Assembly: GCA_020740775.1 (NCBI GenBank)
Contig: JAHEWK010000014.1
Coordinates: 558,001-622,000, forward strand
Source: Ilyonectria destructans
Taxonomy: Eukaryota; Ascomycota; Sordariomycetes; Hypocreales; Nectriaceae
Length of the DNA stretch: 64,000 nucleotides
Reading direction: 5' to 3'
Below the pieces are notes generated by a model. It saw nothing but the letters and a program-made list of their open reading frames with translations. It was not told the origin of the DNA and did no database searches. Numbering within the stretch: the stretch's first letter is position 1; the number at the start of each line of letters is the position of its first letter. The position numbers and the translations under genes were made by a program. Below, in pieces: positions 34,901 through 45,930 of the stretch.

Positions 34901-36244
34901 TCGTCGTCTCAGCACGAAGCCCAAGACGTGCAGGAAACCCACCGCACCTTGCGATGGAAGGCCGCGAGAAGGTATCACGACCGCGCCGGAGCATGGCGCG
35001 AGACGAAGCAGAAGGTGATTGAGCCGCGTGTTAGTATCAGCAGAGAGGTGGCCCTAGGTCAGTTCTCTCCGCCGGCGTCTACTCTGTCGCACTCGGCTCA
35101 TGCACGAGGGGAGGCCTCATCTCCTGTCTTCACCGACGCAGGACAGCATCTCGCTCGCCTTCAGAATGCAAGTCAGCGTGGGTTGGGCGAGGCCGAACTT
35201 GATAAGAGCGAAGTCCAAAGAGTTGGTGTGGGAAAGGAAAGATTGGCACTAGAAGAACACTTTGGACATGCCGAAAACTACCAGGAGAGCAGAATCAAGG
35301 GAAATGGAAGCCCGCCGATGTCAAAGGCTCTAAAGGTCAAGCCGCGAACTGAACTTCCTTACCACAGTCAGGATGCCATTGACGAGCACCCATTCTTTGA
35401 GGTGGACAGTTTTGGCACAGGGTCAATCCCGTCTATACACCACCATGACAATGGGGAATGGCGACCGATATCTCGAGACGGCGCTCTTAGGCGTCTTCCA
35501 GAAAGTCATTCGGACTCTTGCCTCGAGACTGACGTCGGCCAGTGGGCGCCACCCGGCCTACCTGTGGTTATCAGCTCGACTAGTACTCTGGGTCCCGCAA
35601 CTCATCGACATCGCCCGATCTATACTCACCACAGAGCCAGAGACTCGGGGTACGCCGGCGAGGCATTCTCAAACTCACTCCCCAGCAGCCAAGGGAGCAC
35701 TCTCCAGCCTCCACTATGGCGTCCATCCACCCTCAACCCAGACGGCTACACCTCTCAACCTCTCTCGCGCAACCCCTCCTCGAACCACGACAACTTCGCC
35801 GCAGAGTACCACGGCCGCACCTCCGGAAGCGCAACGTCACAGAATATGCCGATACATACACGCCGGGCCCCATCAACGGCGAGGACGGAGCCCTCGCCGC
35901 GAATGGGCGGCTTCGAGAGCCCGCCCACGAGCTACCAGGTCTGGCAACAGCGCCACGCAGGGCCCTGGACGACGGAGCAAATCTCGCGGCGGGACTTGCC
36001 TGGGGTCGTTTCGTCTTCGGCGTCGGACGGGGTGGAGATGGTCAGGTCTGGGTCCGGGGGAATCCAGTTCAATGGTCGCATTGTGGAGTTTGGCCAGTCT
36101 CCGCTGAGCGACAGCATGTATCCACTCGAAATCGCGGAGTCGGAGGCCCTTCAGGAAGCAGACGATGTCCAACCCCAAGGGAGAAGGCCGGCAGGACTTG
36201 GGATCATGAGGGAAGATCGAAGAGGGCGACGATCGCCGCTGTAG
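31933..36244 (+). CDS. Fungal NLR-type protein: SesB-like alpha/beta hydrolase + NB-ARC + long disordered tail
   Basis: Preferred model: exon 1 is only the ATG (31933-31935), then 32020-32711 and 32776-36244, giving 1387 aa. The first intron (84 bp, GTGAGT...TACAG) keeps the frame, so an unspliced N terminus is also possible. Domain 1 is an alpha/beta hydrolase with VHGLNG (about residue 29) and the nucleophile motif CHSLGG (about 118), the SesB-like effector type found on fungal NLRs. Domain 2 is NB-ARC: P-loop VPGGGKSHLA (about 437-446), a Walker B-like WLLILDGV, and ECLPLAIHAA for the GLPLA motif. A Ser/Pro/Thr-rich repetitive linker (33031-33135) joins them. The usual TPR, ankyrin or WD repeats are missing. 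Instead about 650 residues are low-complexity and probably disordered. A role in non-self recognition or programmed cell death is inferred from the family. Confidence 0.85.
33031..33135 (+). repeat. Degenerate Ser/Pro/Thr/Gly-rich coding repeat in the NLR linker
   Basis: Here the DNA repeats variants of ccatcGGCC/ccatcTGCTgg, encoding short Pro-Ser-(Ala/Thr)-Gly-like units between the hydrolase and NB-ARC domains. Copies differ by a few bases. A flexible linker is the likely outcome, and its length may vary between strains. Confidence 0.6.
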
Positions 36245-36467
36245 TGCCATGATGGAGAAGTTTTGGAGGGAGCTTTGGTGTTGGTTCTATACAAGATTTC
36301 CTTTTTCACAACAACGCATTATCATCAAGTTTAAAAATAGAGGCGTTTATCTTTAGCAATACAAGAAGTTGACAAAAAGATTGAAGGGACACTTAATTCC
36401 AGCCATAAAAACAACCAATCGATCTCCGTGTTTCTCTCCTTCACAAGGACATACAGTCGCTAATCCT

Positions 36468-37343
36468 TCACAGGCGGTATTCGCTAGCTCGGCGTTCCAG
36501 TGCCCTCTTTCGTCTCTTGTCCTCTTCAACAGACAATCCCTGGATCTCGCATCCCTTCGGAACGCCCATGTAGCAACGTTTCTTCCCACACGGACACGAT
36601 CCGTCATAGACGCAGACATGGCCCCTTTCACACTCCCCGTCGGCGCCGCACTCGCTCTGCGCGGCGCAAGGGCCGGTGACATTCGCTCCCCATCCGCCGC
36701 GGTCGCCAAACTGGGTGCCGACGCGGACGCAGACGTCATCGCGCCCGGCCTTGAGACAGCTGCACATGCCTTCTCCCGCCGAGCAGGGGAAGCGCGCAGC
36801 ACGAGTGGCGGCCGCTGCGGTGGGCGGGCAGGCAATGTCGAGATAGCGCGTGGTGCGGATGGTGATGGTGGGTGTTGCGAGAGTGGTGGTGCGCGCTGTG
36901 ATTTGGGCCCAGCATCTGCACGCCGACGAGTATTGGCCGCGCTTGGGACAATATGCACCTGCGAAGGCGGGGCCGGCCTCGAGGAAGAGACTATCTTTCT
37001 GGGCGCGAGTCGAGGATGTCGTGTCGGTTACCGCATGCGGTGTCGCCCTGCTGTCAAGCAACTTGGTTGTGTACTTGGTAATGGTGCTGGTCACTGTGCT
37101 GGTGAATCAGTTAGATGGGCGGATGTCATCTCCATCTCCGGCATGTACTTACACGGGTGCTGGCTTGACGGTTGTCTCGAGGACGCGGCTGCAGATAGAC
37201 ATACGGGTCTCTAAGGGCACCCCTACGCCCGGTTTCGTTCCAGTGACATACCGCGCACACCTGTCAGAAGTGCATCTGCCTCCTGCAAGGACCATAGAGA
37301 CCAAGGAGGAGGCATGAAGGAGAAATTGGAGTGCTGTCTTCAT
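36468..37343 (-). CDS. Cys-rich secreted protein
   Basis: Two exons: 37153-37343 and 36468-37098, joined by a 54-bp intron with donor GTAAGT and acceptor CACCAG, giving 273 aa. The start MKTALQFLLHASSLVSM lies in a clear signal peptide that ends near LAGGRC. A Thr/Ser-rich stretch (about residues 55-85) is followed by many Cys in pairs and triplets (CRCWA, CSAGEGMCSCL, GPCAAQSECGADGECERGHVC, GSCPCGKKRC), suggesting a disulfide-rich extracellular fold. The C terminus is basic (EDKRRKRALERR). I recognise no named family. It could be a cell-wall or apoplastic protein. It is convergent with the NLR gene and lies just left of the metabolite cluster, with nothing linking it to either. Confidence 0.72.
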
Positions 37344-38328
37344 TTCGAGGATGTGCTGAGGCAGATTCAAGGATATGGCGTTCAACAACGTTCTGGAGGG
37401 AAGCTGGATAAAGGTCTATCAAGCAAACCGTAAAGAATCATTTGGATCCTGGAGTAATTGGAAGATTTATACATTACCGAGCGTGAAGTACGTCGTGGCG
37501 GCATACGTAGTTTCGCCACGGAGCAACGCAACAGTGATACCACTCAGTATCCAAGCGAGGGGCGTTGATGTTTCTAATTTGCTGTTGTTTTCGAAAGTTA
37601 TCATTGATCCTCCACACCACGACGCCGCTTGGTTCGTGGCGAGAGATGTTTTTTGGGAGTGGCGATGGCATGAAGCATACGGCGAGAATCTCCCCCGGGC
37701 CTGAGCGAGTTGTACAAATCCCAGACGATGAGCAGAACCAAGACATGTATCCCCTCTCGCGTGGGCTCGCCGTCCAGGCTCCATTGGTCTGAGGCTCTTC
37801 GTCATGGGTCCAACCCGACAACATGTTGACACAGTGCCCTTGGTGATTGGATAGTGTGGAGTATGGTTTGTCTCGACGCCCCGATAGCTCAGCTGAAGTC
37901 ACGTCAGTTCTCAGCCCCGGGTCGTCGATCTTTCGTCTCAGGCTGGGTACATTCCCCTTTGGATTAGAGACGAAACTAAGTGTTCCTTGGTCCAAGGACA
38001 GTCAGACAGTGACACGAGATAATTTGTTTGATGCTGAGTCGGCACAGCCGAGACTGGCTCGCTCGGTTAAAGCCTGAAGCAACGGGACACAAACTGATCG
38101 ATATCCTGAAGCCTACCTCATGTCCGCTTGGTTGTGCGGGATGAACACAGGTCCCATTACAGGCAGTAACCGCCCACTGCTTATACAACACGCCCTCATC
38201 CCTCCTCCTACACCTCCTGTATAGACTAAGCAAGGCCGTCACAACTATTTGAACCCTGCTGTATGTAATTTACTGTAATCTTTTAATCTATCTAGTTAGA
38301 TATGCAACAAGATAATAAATTAAACCCA
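37344..38328. other. Intergenic: probable left border of the metabolite cluster
   Basis: This contains the promoter of the Cys-rich gene (minus) and the 3' flank of FAS alpha (minus). The last 80 bp before 38329 are AT-rich. A minus-strand open frame (37474-37995, 173 codons) has no motif. No remnant of a phosphopantetheinyl transferase domain is visible downstream of the FAS alpha stop. Confidence 0.45.
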
Positions 38329-41300
38329 CTACAGCCACTTTGTTCTTGCCAGGGGGTTAAGCAAGTAATCATACTCATCACCGACGTATGGCTTCTCATC
38401 CTTGGCTTTGAACATGCCCTGGCCGTGCAGTCCCCGGTCCAGCTCCCTGTCGGCGAGGCGGGACCTTTTCATCTGCTTGGTACGATAGGCGCCGTACTCT
38501 AGCTCCGAGATGGCGGCGTAGAGGTACCGCGGGTGGGCGACGATGACCTGAGCTCCTTTTTGCCCGAACCCAAAGGACGTCACTGTAAATGCCTTGATTT
38601 GTGACGGGTCAACTGTGATGTTCTCGTTGGCCAAGAGCAGCGTTTGAAAGGCCTCGAGGCGCTTGTCAATGTTATCCGCGTTTCGGTTGCCGGGGATGAT
38701 GCCCGAGTGCATCGCCTGCAGCGCGCCGTTCAACGCCCAGGCGCCCGAGGCTCCCACGCCGTGGCCGACGACCGACTTCTGCGCAATGGTGAAGACGGGG
38801 TTCCCGGGGTGCCGGCCGAGATGGCGCAGCTGCAGGTCCAGGGTTGCGCACTCGTTGAAGTCGTTCAGCTTGGTGGCGGTCCCGTGGAGGCTGGCGAAGG
38901 TGATGTCCTGGATGCCGAGGCCGAAGACGGACAAGGCGCCGGTGATGGGAGAGATGCCGGGGTCGTTCCTCCAGTAGTTGGAACCCAGCTCGCGCAAGAC
39001 GGCCTTCTTCTCCAGCTCGACGGCATGCTTGATGCTGTCGATGCGAGCCTGTGTCTCTACGGCGGATACTATGAAGCCCTGTGAGGCCAGGGCCTCCACC
39101 TCGATCTCGATCTCTTCGATGTCGGCCTCGCCCTGTCTTTCGACATGGCCCAGCGACGTGCGGATTCGCTTCGCGCGCGTCTTGGGATCCATGAATGCAC
39201 AAGGATGTCCCGTCACGGCTTGCTTGGCGGCGGTCAAGAGGCCGCGGCCAGGGGCGGGGATCGACCGGCCGATCTTGTCGGCTGCCATATGGGTCATGGC
39301 CACGACGCCGTAGATGGGGAGACCCATTTCGAGGGCGAGGGAAGCGCTGGTAACGACCTGGATGCCAGCCCCTTCACTGAGGACGAAGCCATTGCGCGTC
39401 GAGGTGAACGGCCGCGACATCTCGCTCGGATCGCGGCCGCACTGCATGTCCTGCGCCGAGTCGATGATGGCGCCCATCTCACCAAATTCATAGTAGACGG
39501 GGCGCGTGAAGACGTCGTAGCCGCCGGCGAGGCACACCTTGGCCCTGCCATTGCGGATCAGGTCCGCCGCCGTATCGAGCGACTCCAGCGACGACGCGCA
39601 GGTCCCGGCGGCCGTCTTCAGGGGCCCGGACGCCGAGAGCAGCATCAAGTTGACCCAGGCTGCGGCGGTCCCGACGAAGCTCTCGGAGAGGATGTCGCTC
39701 TGGACTTGTCCCCCGAGCAGACGGTGCTCATGGAACGCCTGGATGGCCGTGGCTCCGCCTGCTCCCGAGGAGACGCAGTTTCCCACGTCCGAGACGTGGA
39801 TGTATTTGTACAGCTCGTACACGTCCGTTATGCCGGCGCAGATGAAGGCTTCGGCCACGGCGACGAGCACGTAGAGCGACGAGCGGCTGGCCTGCGTGAG
39901 CACCTCGTCGGGGATTCCGTACTTCGAGGCGTCCCATCCAGTCGGCAGCTGGGCGCCGACGAAATACTCCGTGTTCATTGCTTTGGGGACGAAGATGTAC
40001 GCCCCGCGCCGGATGCGCACTTTGGCCGTCGTCCCGTCGCTGCTCAAGATCTCGGCGCCGTCTCCATGACGGGCTTTGAACGCCTCGGCGGCTTGCGGCG
40101 AGCACTCGAACGGGGGGAGATCTTCCGCGGCGCCGACCTCGTGCAGCATGTTCCGCAGACGAGGGTCGAGGTTGCTTGACTGGTCTGGATTGACGATGCG
40201 GATGCCCGTATGCTCTCGGATGCGGCTCTCCAGCTTGCGCTTCACGTCGGCGTCCTTGATGGGCTCGCCCGACTCGCACTCAACCCAGCCGGGGCCGATA
40301 TTGACGCCGTTGTGGATGCATTGTCGTTCGTACTTGATCAGTCCGGTCATCCACGCCAACTCGACGCAGCCTTCAAGCGAAAACTCGCCGTGGGCCTCCA
40401 GCTCCCATCTCGTCCGCGAGCTGCCGGCAGAGCCAATCTCGGCGAATCCAGTGATGACGACGGTCGAATCCAGGTCGATGATGCCTCGCAGGTTTGCGGT
40501 GCCCGCTGGCACTTGGTCTTCATATCGCTCCGGAAGAATGGGCGACTGGCTTCGGATCTTGGCCCTGGGCTCATCAGCCGCGTCAGGCTTGTCAGGCTTG
40601 CCAACTGACGCGTTGGCTTCCGAGGCAGCCTTGTCATCTTCTGCCTCTTGCTTGGTCCGCTTCTCGACTTCGGCCGTCGTTTGCAGCGAGGAGCGGATCT
40701 TGTCCATGTGGTTGCTCAGGTCCTGCACTTCCTGCATGCCGCCCCCAAAGTCGCAAAGAAGCGGCTGCAAGCTGCAGGCTTCGAGCAGCTCGGGTGACAT
40801 GACGGAGCTCAGGAGCTGGGCCATCTCGTTGGCCGAGAAGGTTCTGAAGCCCAGCTTCGTTTCCGCCTCGGCAGCGATGGCATCGTTCAACCCCATTAGC
40901 CCGGTGCCTCTTGTCCAGCCGATTCTGACGGCGCAGAGAGATACGAATTCAGCCCACGACTCGCGGGACCACTTGGCTAGGAGGGCTTCCAGCCCGAGCT
41001 TAGACTCGACATAGAGCCCGTCGCCGCCTATCTGACCGTAGTTGGTGGAGAGCGGTAGCAGGACCTGGGTGCAGTGGTTGAGGATCTGCCGGCGTCTCTT
41101 GGAGGCCGCGACGGCTCCTATCAGTCGCAGCGTGTTGGTCAGCATGATGCGATGCGCGAGCTCCGACGTCGAGTCTAGGTCTTCGAGCGTCTTCCCCAGC
41201 TCCGGTAGGGCCGCAAAGGGCACCAGGTGGTCGATTTCCCATCCCAGGGGACCGTTGATGTACTCGACCAGGTTTGTGATGTCGCGGACGCTCGCCTGGT

Positions 41301-43523
41301 TGAACGGCAGCAGGACCAGCTCGGCACCCGGCTTGGCTACCTGGGCGTAGAGCTGCGAATACAGCTTCCTCGTGGCCAGCGTGAGACGGGTCGTGCAGAG
41401 AGCCACACGCCATCCCAACTCGAGCAGCTGTCGGACCACATGGAAGCCGATTGATCGTCTTCCGGCGCCAATGATCAAGGCCGTGCCGCTGCTGAGAGAG
41501 GTGCTGGAGCATTCAAGGCGCATCCTAGCTTCATGAAGCCGGGCTGTGAGCTCGACGTTTGTTTCCCAACCCCCATCTTTGTCTTTCGAACATACTCGGG
41601 CCACAGTATGCTCTGGGGGCGTGGAACATGAGCCTGGAGGAGTGGCTGATTGATCGGCAAGAGGAGGTGGAGAAGATCCGACCATGTCCCAAGAGCCGTT
41701 GAGATCCTTCGCGTCCAACTTTCCAACACGCACTTGCTCGCTAAATATCTCCCCATCCTCTGTAACTATGCGTTCTGGCACCGTGCGGCCATCAGGCGTT
41801 GCGGGGGCTGGCTCGCGGGTAGAGTCCTCATCCAGGAGTTGTTGGAGCAACAGCAGGCAATGCCGCGAGACCTCGTGTTCCCCGTCACGGTGCTGCCACT
41901 GATCCACAAGATACTCGGCGCAGCCACGCATCCTGGGAGTTATGCGGCGGCGAAGCTTCCTGGATTCAGCCTCGACCAGAGACTGCACTTCGTCTTGCGG
42001 CTTGGCCTCGGTGCGAGCAAGGGCAATGACTCTAGACAAGGACAAATACAGATCCTGAACCGCCCAGTTCCATCCGGAGTCGTATCTGTAGACCAGCTCA
42101 GGGCGAAAGTACGGCTGAATGCCGGTGATGAAATCCTCGCCCAGCTCGTTCAGAACCTGCTCCATGTTATGTTCGGCTGTTGCATCTGGCTGCGGTTCGG
42201 CGGAAATTGATTTTGCGCTTTGATCCTGCGTCTTAGATTTGAAGTGCTTCGCCATCAGGTCCGACAAGTCCTGGCCAAATTCAGCGAGTTGAGGGTTGGT
42301 CATCGTCGTCTGAGATTCGCTCGAACGCAACATTTCATTCTGCCCGATGTGGTCCTGGGCGCGTTCCAGTCCATGTTTTCTCATGTATGAGTCGGCCCAG
42401 CGGTTCACCATGGCCCAAGATTCCTGCTCATCTGTCAAGCGGGAGGGGATTTCGTCAAAACCAATATCTAGCAGGATTGAACTCTGGCGATTTTCCTTGA
42501 GCCCGAAGGATTCTCGGAGGCGAGAGCGGATCTTGGATACGGACAGGGAAGTGGCCAGCTTTGCCGATATCTTGTTGGCCATCCACTCGTTAAGGTACGG
42601 GCCCAGCTTTCCGCTGAAGGTCTGCTGCAGCGCCTGTCCCAGTTCTACCAGAGCCGTATCTTCTGCATCGTCGGGTAGTTCTCCGAATTCAGTTGCCAAA
42701 TTCCCGATGATCTCGTTCTGGAGCGCGGATCTGCCTATAAAGGTTCATCCGCATCAGCATTCTCTCTCTTCTGCGGCTGGCAAAGGACGCTCCTCATCAG
42801 GGGCGAGGAATAAATGGGAGGTCAATTACCTTTGGCGAGGAATTTGATGGACTGAGCTGTGCTAACGTTGGCTTTGGACGTTTTAAGATTCGAGGCCACG
42901 ATAGTCAACAGTGCCTCCAGGGCAAGGACCGGCACATCTTCTATCTCGGCAGTGACTCTAGCCCTAGGCTGAACTACGGCTGCGCTCGCAGGAGCCACCT
43001 GGACGGGTTGAGGTATCTTGGTCGCTATCACTTGACTTGGGTCCTTCCGGGACGCATCATGGCCTTGAGGAGCCGAATCGTCTTCCTCATCCTCGTCCGG
43101 CTGTTTGTTGATCTCCGCGAGCTCATCCTCAAAGGCTACACACGCAGGGGCGTTCTCGGCAGATCCTTGCTGGAATCTCTGTGATATGGTTTTCTTCATC
43201 ATCGATGTGAGTGTCTTCGCGGGGCCAATTTCCAGATAACGTTGGACATTTGGCATGTCAAGCAGCGCGTTCTGCGTGGCAATCCTACGTCACTCACGCA
43301 ATCAGTCAGCTTTGTCAAAAGTACGGAAGGGAGAAGGGAACAAACGCGCCGTAAAACTTACCATTGAACCGGCGAGGAAAACTGATGTCTGTGGCAGACA
43401 TACTACATTAATGTCTCTCCATTTCATTCAGGGCTCATGGGTAACATACTCAAGTAGAGTCAACACCATCTCATAGCTCAACTCGTGAATGAGCTCGCTA
43501 CGCTTACCTAGCTCCACTCCCAT
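38329..43523 (-). CDS. Dedicated fatty acid synthase alpha subunit (ACP-KR-KS), lacking PPT
   Basis: Four exons: 43450-43523, 43362-43388 (27-bp micro-exon), 42830-43284 and 38329-42734, giving 1653 aa. All joins are in phase and rebuild the family's N-terminal LL-x-x-QF-x-SPV-x-W block. Order: MPT C-terminal fragment (EIGPAKTL); ACP with its pantetheine-bearing Ser at about 188 (GRSALQNEI); KR with GAGRRSIG at about 608 and the Tyr760/Lys764 pair (LYVESK); KS with Cys at about 1231 (GTCASSLES), His at about 1469 (LHGTATK) and His at about 1510 (VVGHGVGASG). It stops right after LLNPLARTKWL, where housekeeping alpha subunits (about 1,850-1,890 aa) continue into phosphopantetheinyl transferase. 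It would form the alpha6beta6 FAS with the beta subunit at 51.3-57.3 kb. Shorter dedicated alpha subunits are known from aflatoxin-, apicidin- and aspercryptin-type clusters. Confidence 0.92.
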
Positions 43524-44348
43524 GATTTCAAAATGACCGTATTACTCAGAAAAGGGCTACGGAGTACACCGGGGCAGAGATGCGAATGGGACGTCAGTGT
43601 CGACAATGGCCACAAGATGCTGGTTTAACTATGCGTTCCTTGGGAGATTTTCGAATTCAATTCGATCAAGCTCACTCTACTCTTCAAATGTGAGACAACA
43701 ACGACAGGAGTGATGCCACCTGTGGTCGCATTGACGGTGGCGTCGAGAGCTAGTGTCGAGTCACCAAGGCCATTGCGGTGGTCGTTTCCTAACTGACCAC
43801 CCAACAAGTTTACTTCTAACATGATCGCGATCCTGGCCTCCAACCCCTGCAAGTGGCGCTCTGCACAAGACCGCAATGGGCGAGGTTTGGCTGATGGCAG
43901 TTCGAATCAACCGTTTCCAGCCCAATAAAGAAGCGACAAGGACAAGACAAGGAGGTGGTGCGGACGTTGGTGGTACGACCTAGGTGGCACCACCATGCGA
44001 AGGCATGCATCGTCCTGACCATCTCAACACACCGGGGCTAGAGATCTAGCCGGAAGAATTAATGGAAATGCATACAACCTAGCAAAAGTCTGATCGGACG
44101 CGGGTTCTCGGGGGTTTCAGGCGTCGTCAACGGACTGTGACCAACAGGCTTCCTTAGAAGGTGCTTTGTTGGCCCACAAGAAGAATACAGAGAAAGAGAC
44201 AAAGAGCCCCAATAAACCCCCTTCGTAAATAAGTCTGTGCAACCGGCTTTGCCATTTGGTTTCCATAGGCGCTTGATACCATCCCGATACTCTTCTCCCC
44301 TCTTTGCGTCTTGTCTCGCTGCCCAACTCATCCTCAAAACACTCGGCA
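43524..44348. promoter_or_regulatory. Bidirectional promoter of FAS alpha and the alpha/beta hydrolase
   Basis: An 825-bp region between divergent start codons. It contains five matches to a GGTGGC-type motif (43709-43720 reversed, 43736-43747, 43954-43965, 43969-43980, 43983-43994). The last three stand in tandem at 14-15 bp spacing. The same motif occurs in the other cluster promoters, so joint control of the two genes is likely. Confidence 0.55.
43954..43994 (+). promoter_or_regulatory. Three tandem copies of the cluster motif
   Basis: GGTGGTGCGGAC (43954-43965), GGTGGTACGACC (43969-43980) and GGTGGCACCACC (43983-43994) follow one another closely. The last copy is a near-perfect palindrome. 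Regular spacing of about 1.4 helical turns suggests cooperative binding of a dimeric regulator. This is inference from sequence only. Confidence 0.5.
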
Positions 44349-45299
44349 ATGTCGGCCGATACATCTCAGACAAACGACGAGGGTCTCGTTCGCGGTGCCG
44401 GGAAAGCCCATCTCTGCCTCTACGCGAGCGGGTCTCCTCGGCGTCCTGGGCAGCCAGTGGTGATATTCGAAGCCGGACTGGGCGTTAGCAGTGCTAGTTG
44501 GGCTGCCACTCAACGTCTGCTGAACGGACATGTCCGGAGTTACCGCTACGACAGGGCCGGCTACGGTCTCAGCCCAGCATCCTCGATGCCACGCACCGCT
44601 GCCAACATGGCGGCCGAATTGCTCGAGGTCCTGCGAGCGGCTGGCGTGGGCCCGCCGTACATCCTCGTCGCACACTCGTACGGCGGCATCATCGTCCGCG
44701 AGTTCATGGCCGCAGCTGGCCCCGAAGCCATTGCGGGTATGGTACTCGTCGACGCCAACCAGGAGAAGACACACCGCAAGCTGGATGTGCCCTTCGACTC
44801 AAACAAGGCCCTCTGTGGCGGGCGGAGCTACTTCGACATCATCGGACTGATGCGAGAGAATAGCTTCACGCCGGAGGAGCTGGGCCGCATCGCCTTGGAC
44901 GATACCGTCCCCACGGCGGCCTCTACGGCGGAAAACGAACAGGCTCTGCTCTTCGACAGCTCTGACGCCCTCGGAGCCCGGAACCAGCTCGACACTCAGC
45001 CTTTGGGCATGCGACCCGTCACCGTCATCCGAGGCGACGCCAGCCGCGACTTTCGCCGCCTCCTCGCCGCCGCCCAGACGGACCGCGGGCTCGCCACAGA
45101 GCGCGGCGCGCTTGAAGACTTTCTTGCCCACCGCTTCAACGTCTTCGATCACACCCTGCAGATGCAGCAGCTGCGCCTGTCTGCCAACGGCCGCTTCGTC
45201 CAGGCCACCAGGAGCGGACACGCAGTTGTTGCTACGGAGCCTGAACTGATCGCCGAAGAGATCCTCAGCGTATGGCAGAGCTCGACATCTCATGAATAG
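44349..45299 (+). CDS. Alpha/beta hydrolase fold protein, possible cluster thioesterase or esterase
   Basis: Single exon, 316 aa, starting MSADTSQTNDEGLVRG; another in-frame Met lies at 44304. Hallmarks of the alpha/beta hydrolase fold are present: oxyanion-side segment VIFEAGLGVSSASW (about 38-51), YDRAGYGLS after strand 4, nucleophile elbow VAHSYGG with Ser at about 110, and the late His in RSGHAVVATEPE. The intact triad suggests an active hydrolase. It has no signal peptide. It is divergent from FAS alpha and shares a motif-rich promoter with it, so a role on the acyl chain or the peptide product (hydrolytic release, editing, or ester cleavage) is a fair inference. Esterase, lactonase and amidase functions cannot be told apart here. 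Confidence 0.8.
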   Translation: MSADTSQTNDEGLVRGAGKAHLCLYASGSPRRPGQPVVIFEAGLGVSSASWAATQRLLNGHVRSYRYDRAGYGLSPASSMPRTAANMAAELLEVLRAAGVGPPYILVAHSYGGIIVREFMAAAGPEAIAGMVLVDANQEKTHRKLDVPFDSNKALCGGRSYFDIIGLMRENSFTPEELGRIALDDTVPTAASTAENEQALLFDSSDALGARNQLDTQPLGMRPVTVIRGDASRDFRRLLAAAQTDRGLATERGALEDFLAHRFNVFDHTLQMQQLRLSANGRFVQATRSGHAVVATEPELIAEEILSVWQSSTSHE

Positions 45300-45930
45300 C
45301 CCAGCGTTCACGAATAGGAACTATGGATAGGGACATTGAGGCGATCAGACTGTTATAGTTTTCTGGCCACCGTTGATTATAAGTGCAAAAGTCAAGTAAT
45401 TGCACGAGGTCAAGTGCCCGTTTCTAATTGAAATAAAATGCAAAATAAAAATAGAAATAGAAGGTCCCATATGTACATTGTTTAACCGATCGATTTTAAG
45501 TTGCTTCACTTATCAGTCTCAATTGTCCAATTAATTCGTGACAGTTCTCCTCAGAACTCATACATTAGCCGTGGATGCCACAGCCCAATGACCCCTTTCA
45601 CCCCCCTTCACTATCTATTAGATACAAATCAAGAGCTTCCACACATACACCTCAGTGCACCCTTTTCATTAAATAAAACACGTATCCTCTTCAAGGTGAA
45701 TTATAACAAAGACACAATTGATCACTGTGGCGACAGCTATAAAGCCATGTAAATTGATACCTAAATTTGAATAAACTGTTGCCCTATATACCCTCACAAC
45801 TGTAAAGAAGAGACTATCGCGAGTCTCCCCGTAAAGCTTGTGAGGGTATCTGGCAGGCATCACCACTCGGTGCTTTGTGAGCGGTAGATGACTACTAGTA
45901 ATAACGAAATCTAGGGAGGCGGACCATACT
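45300..45930. other. AT-rich spacer between convergent genes
   Basis: This is the 3' flank of the hydrolase (plus) and the MFS gene (minus). It is strongly AT-rich: the row at 45421-45480 has 14 G/C in 60. A/T-rich words such as AAATAAAATG and AATAAAAATAG are frequent and include possible polyadenylation signals. It looks like a decayed AT-rich island rather than coding DNA. Confidence 0.45.

Noticed and set aside
36369..37317. Plus-strand open frames (281 and 155 codons) over the Cys-rich gene
   Set aside because: The minus strand has a signal peptide, a clean intron and Cys-rich content; the plus frames have none of these.
37474..37995. 173-codon minus-strand frame downstream of FAS alpha, considered as a lost PPT domain
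   Set aside because: It shows none of the PPT motifs and its composition is noise-like.
39145..41014. Long plus-strand open frames (344 and 312 codons) over FAS alpha
   Set aside because: These are antisense to a strongly supported FAS alpha exon with intact KR and KS motifs. GC-rich codon use in that gene keeps the opposite strand open.
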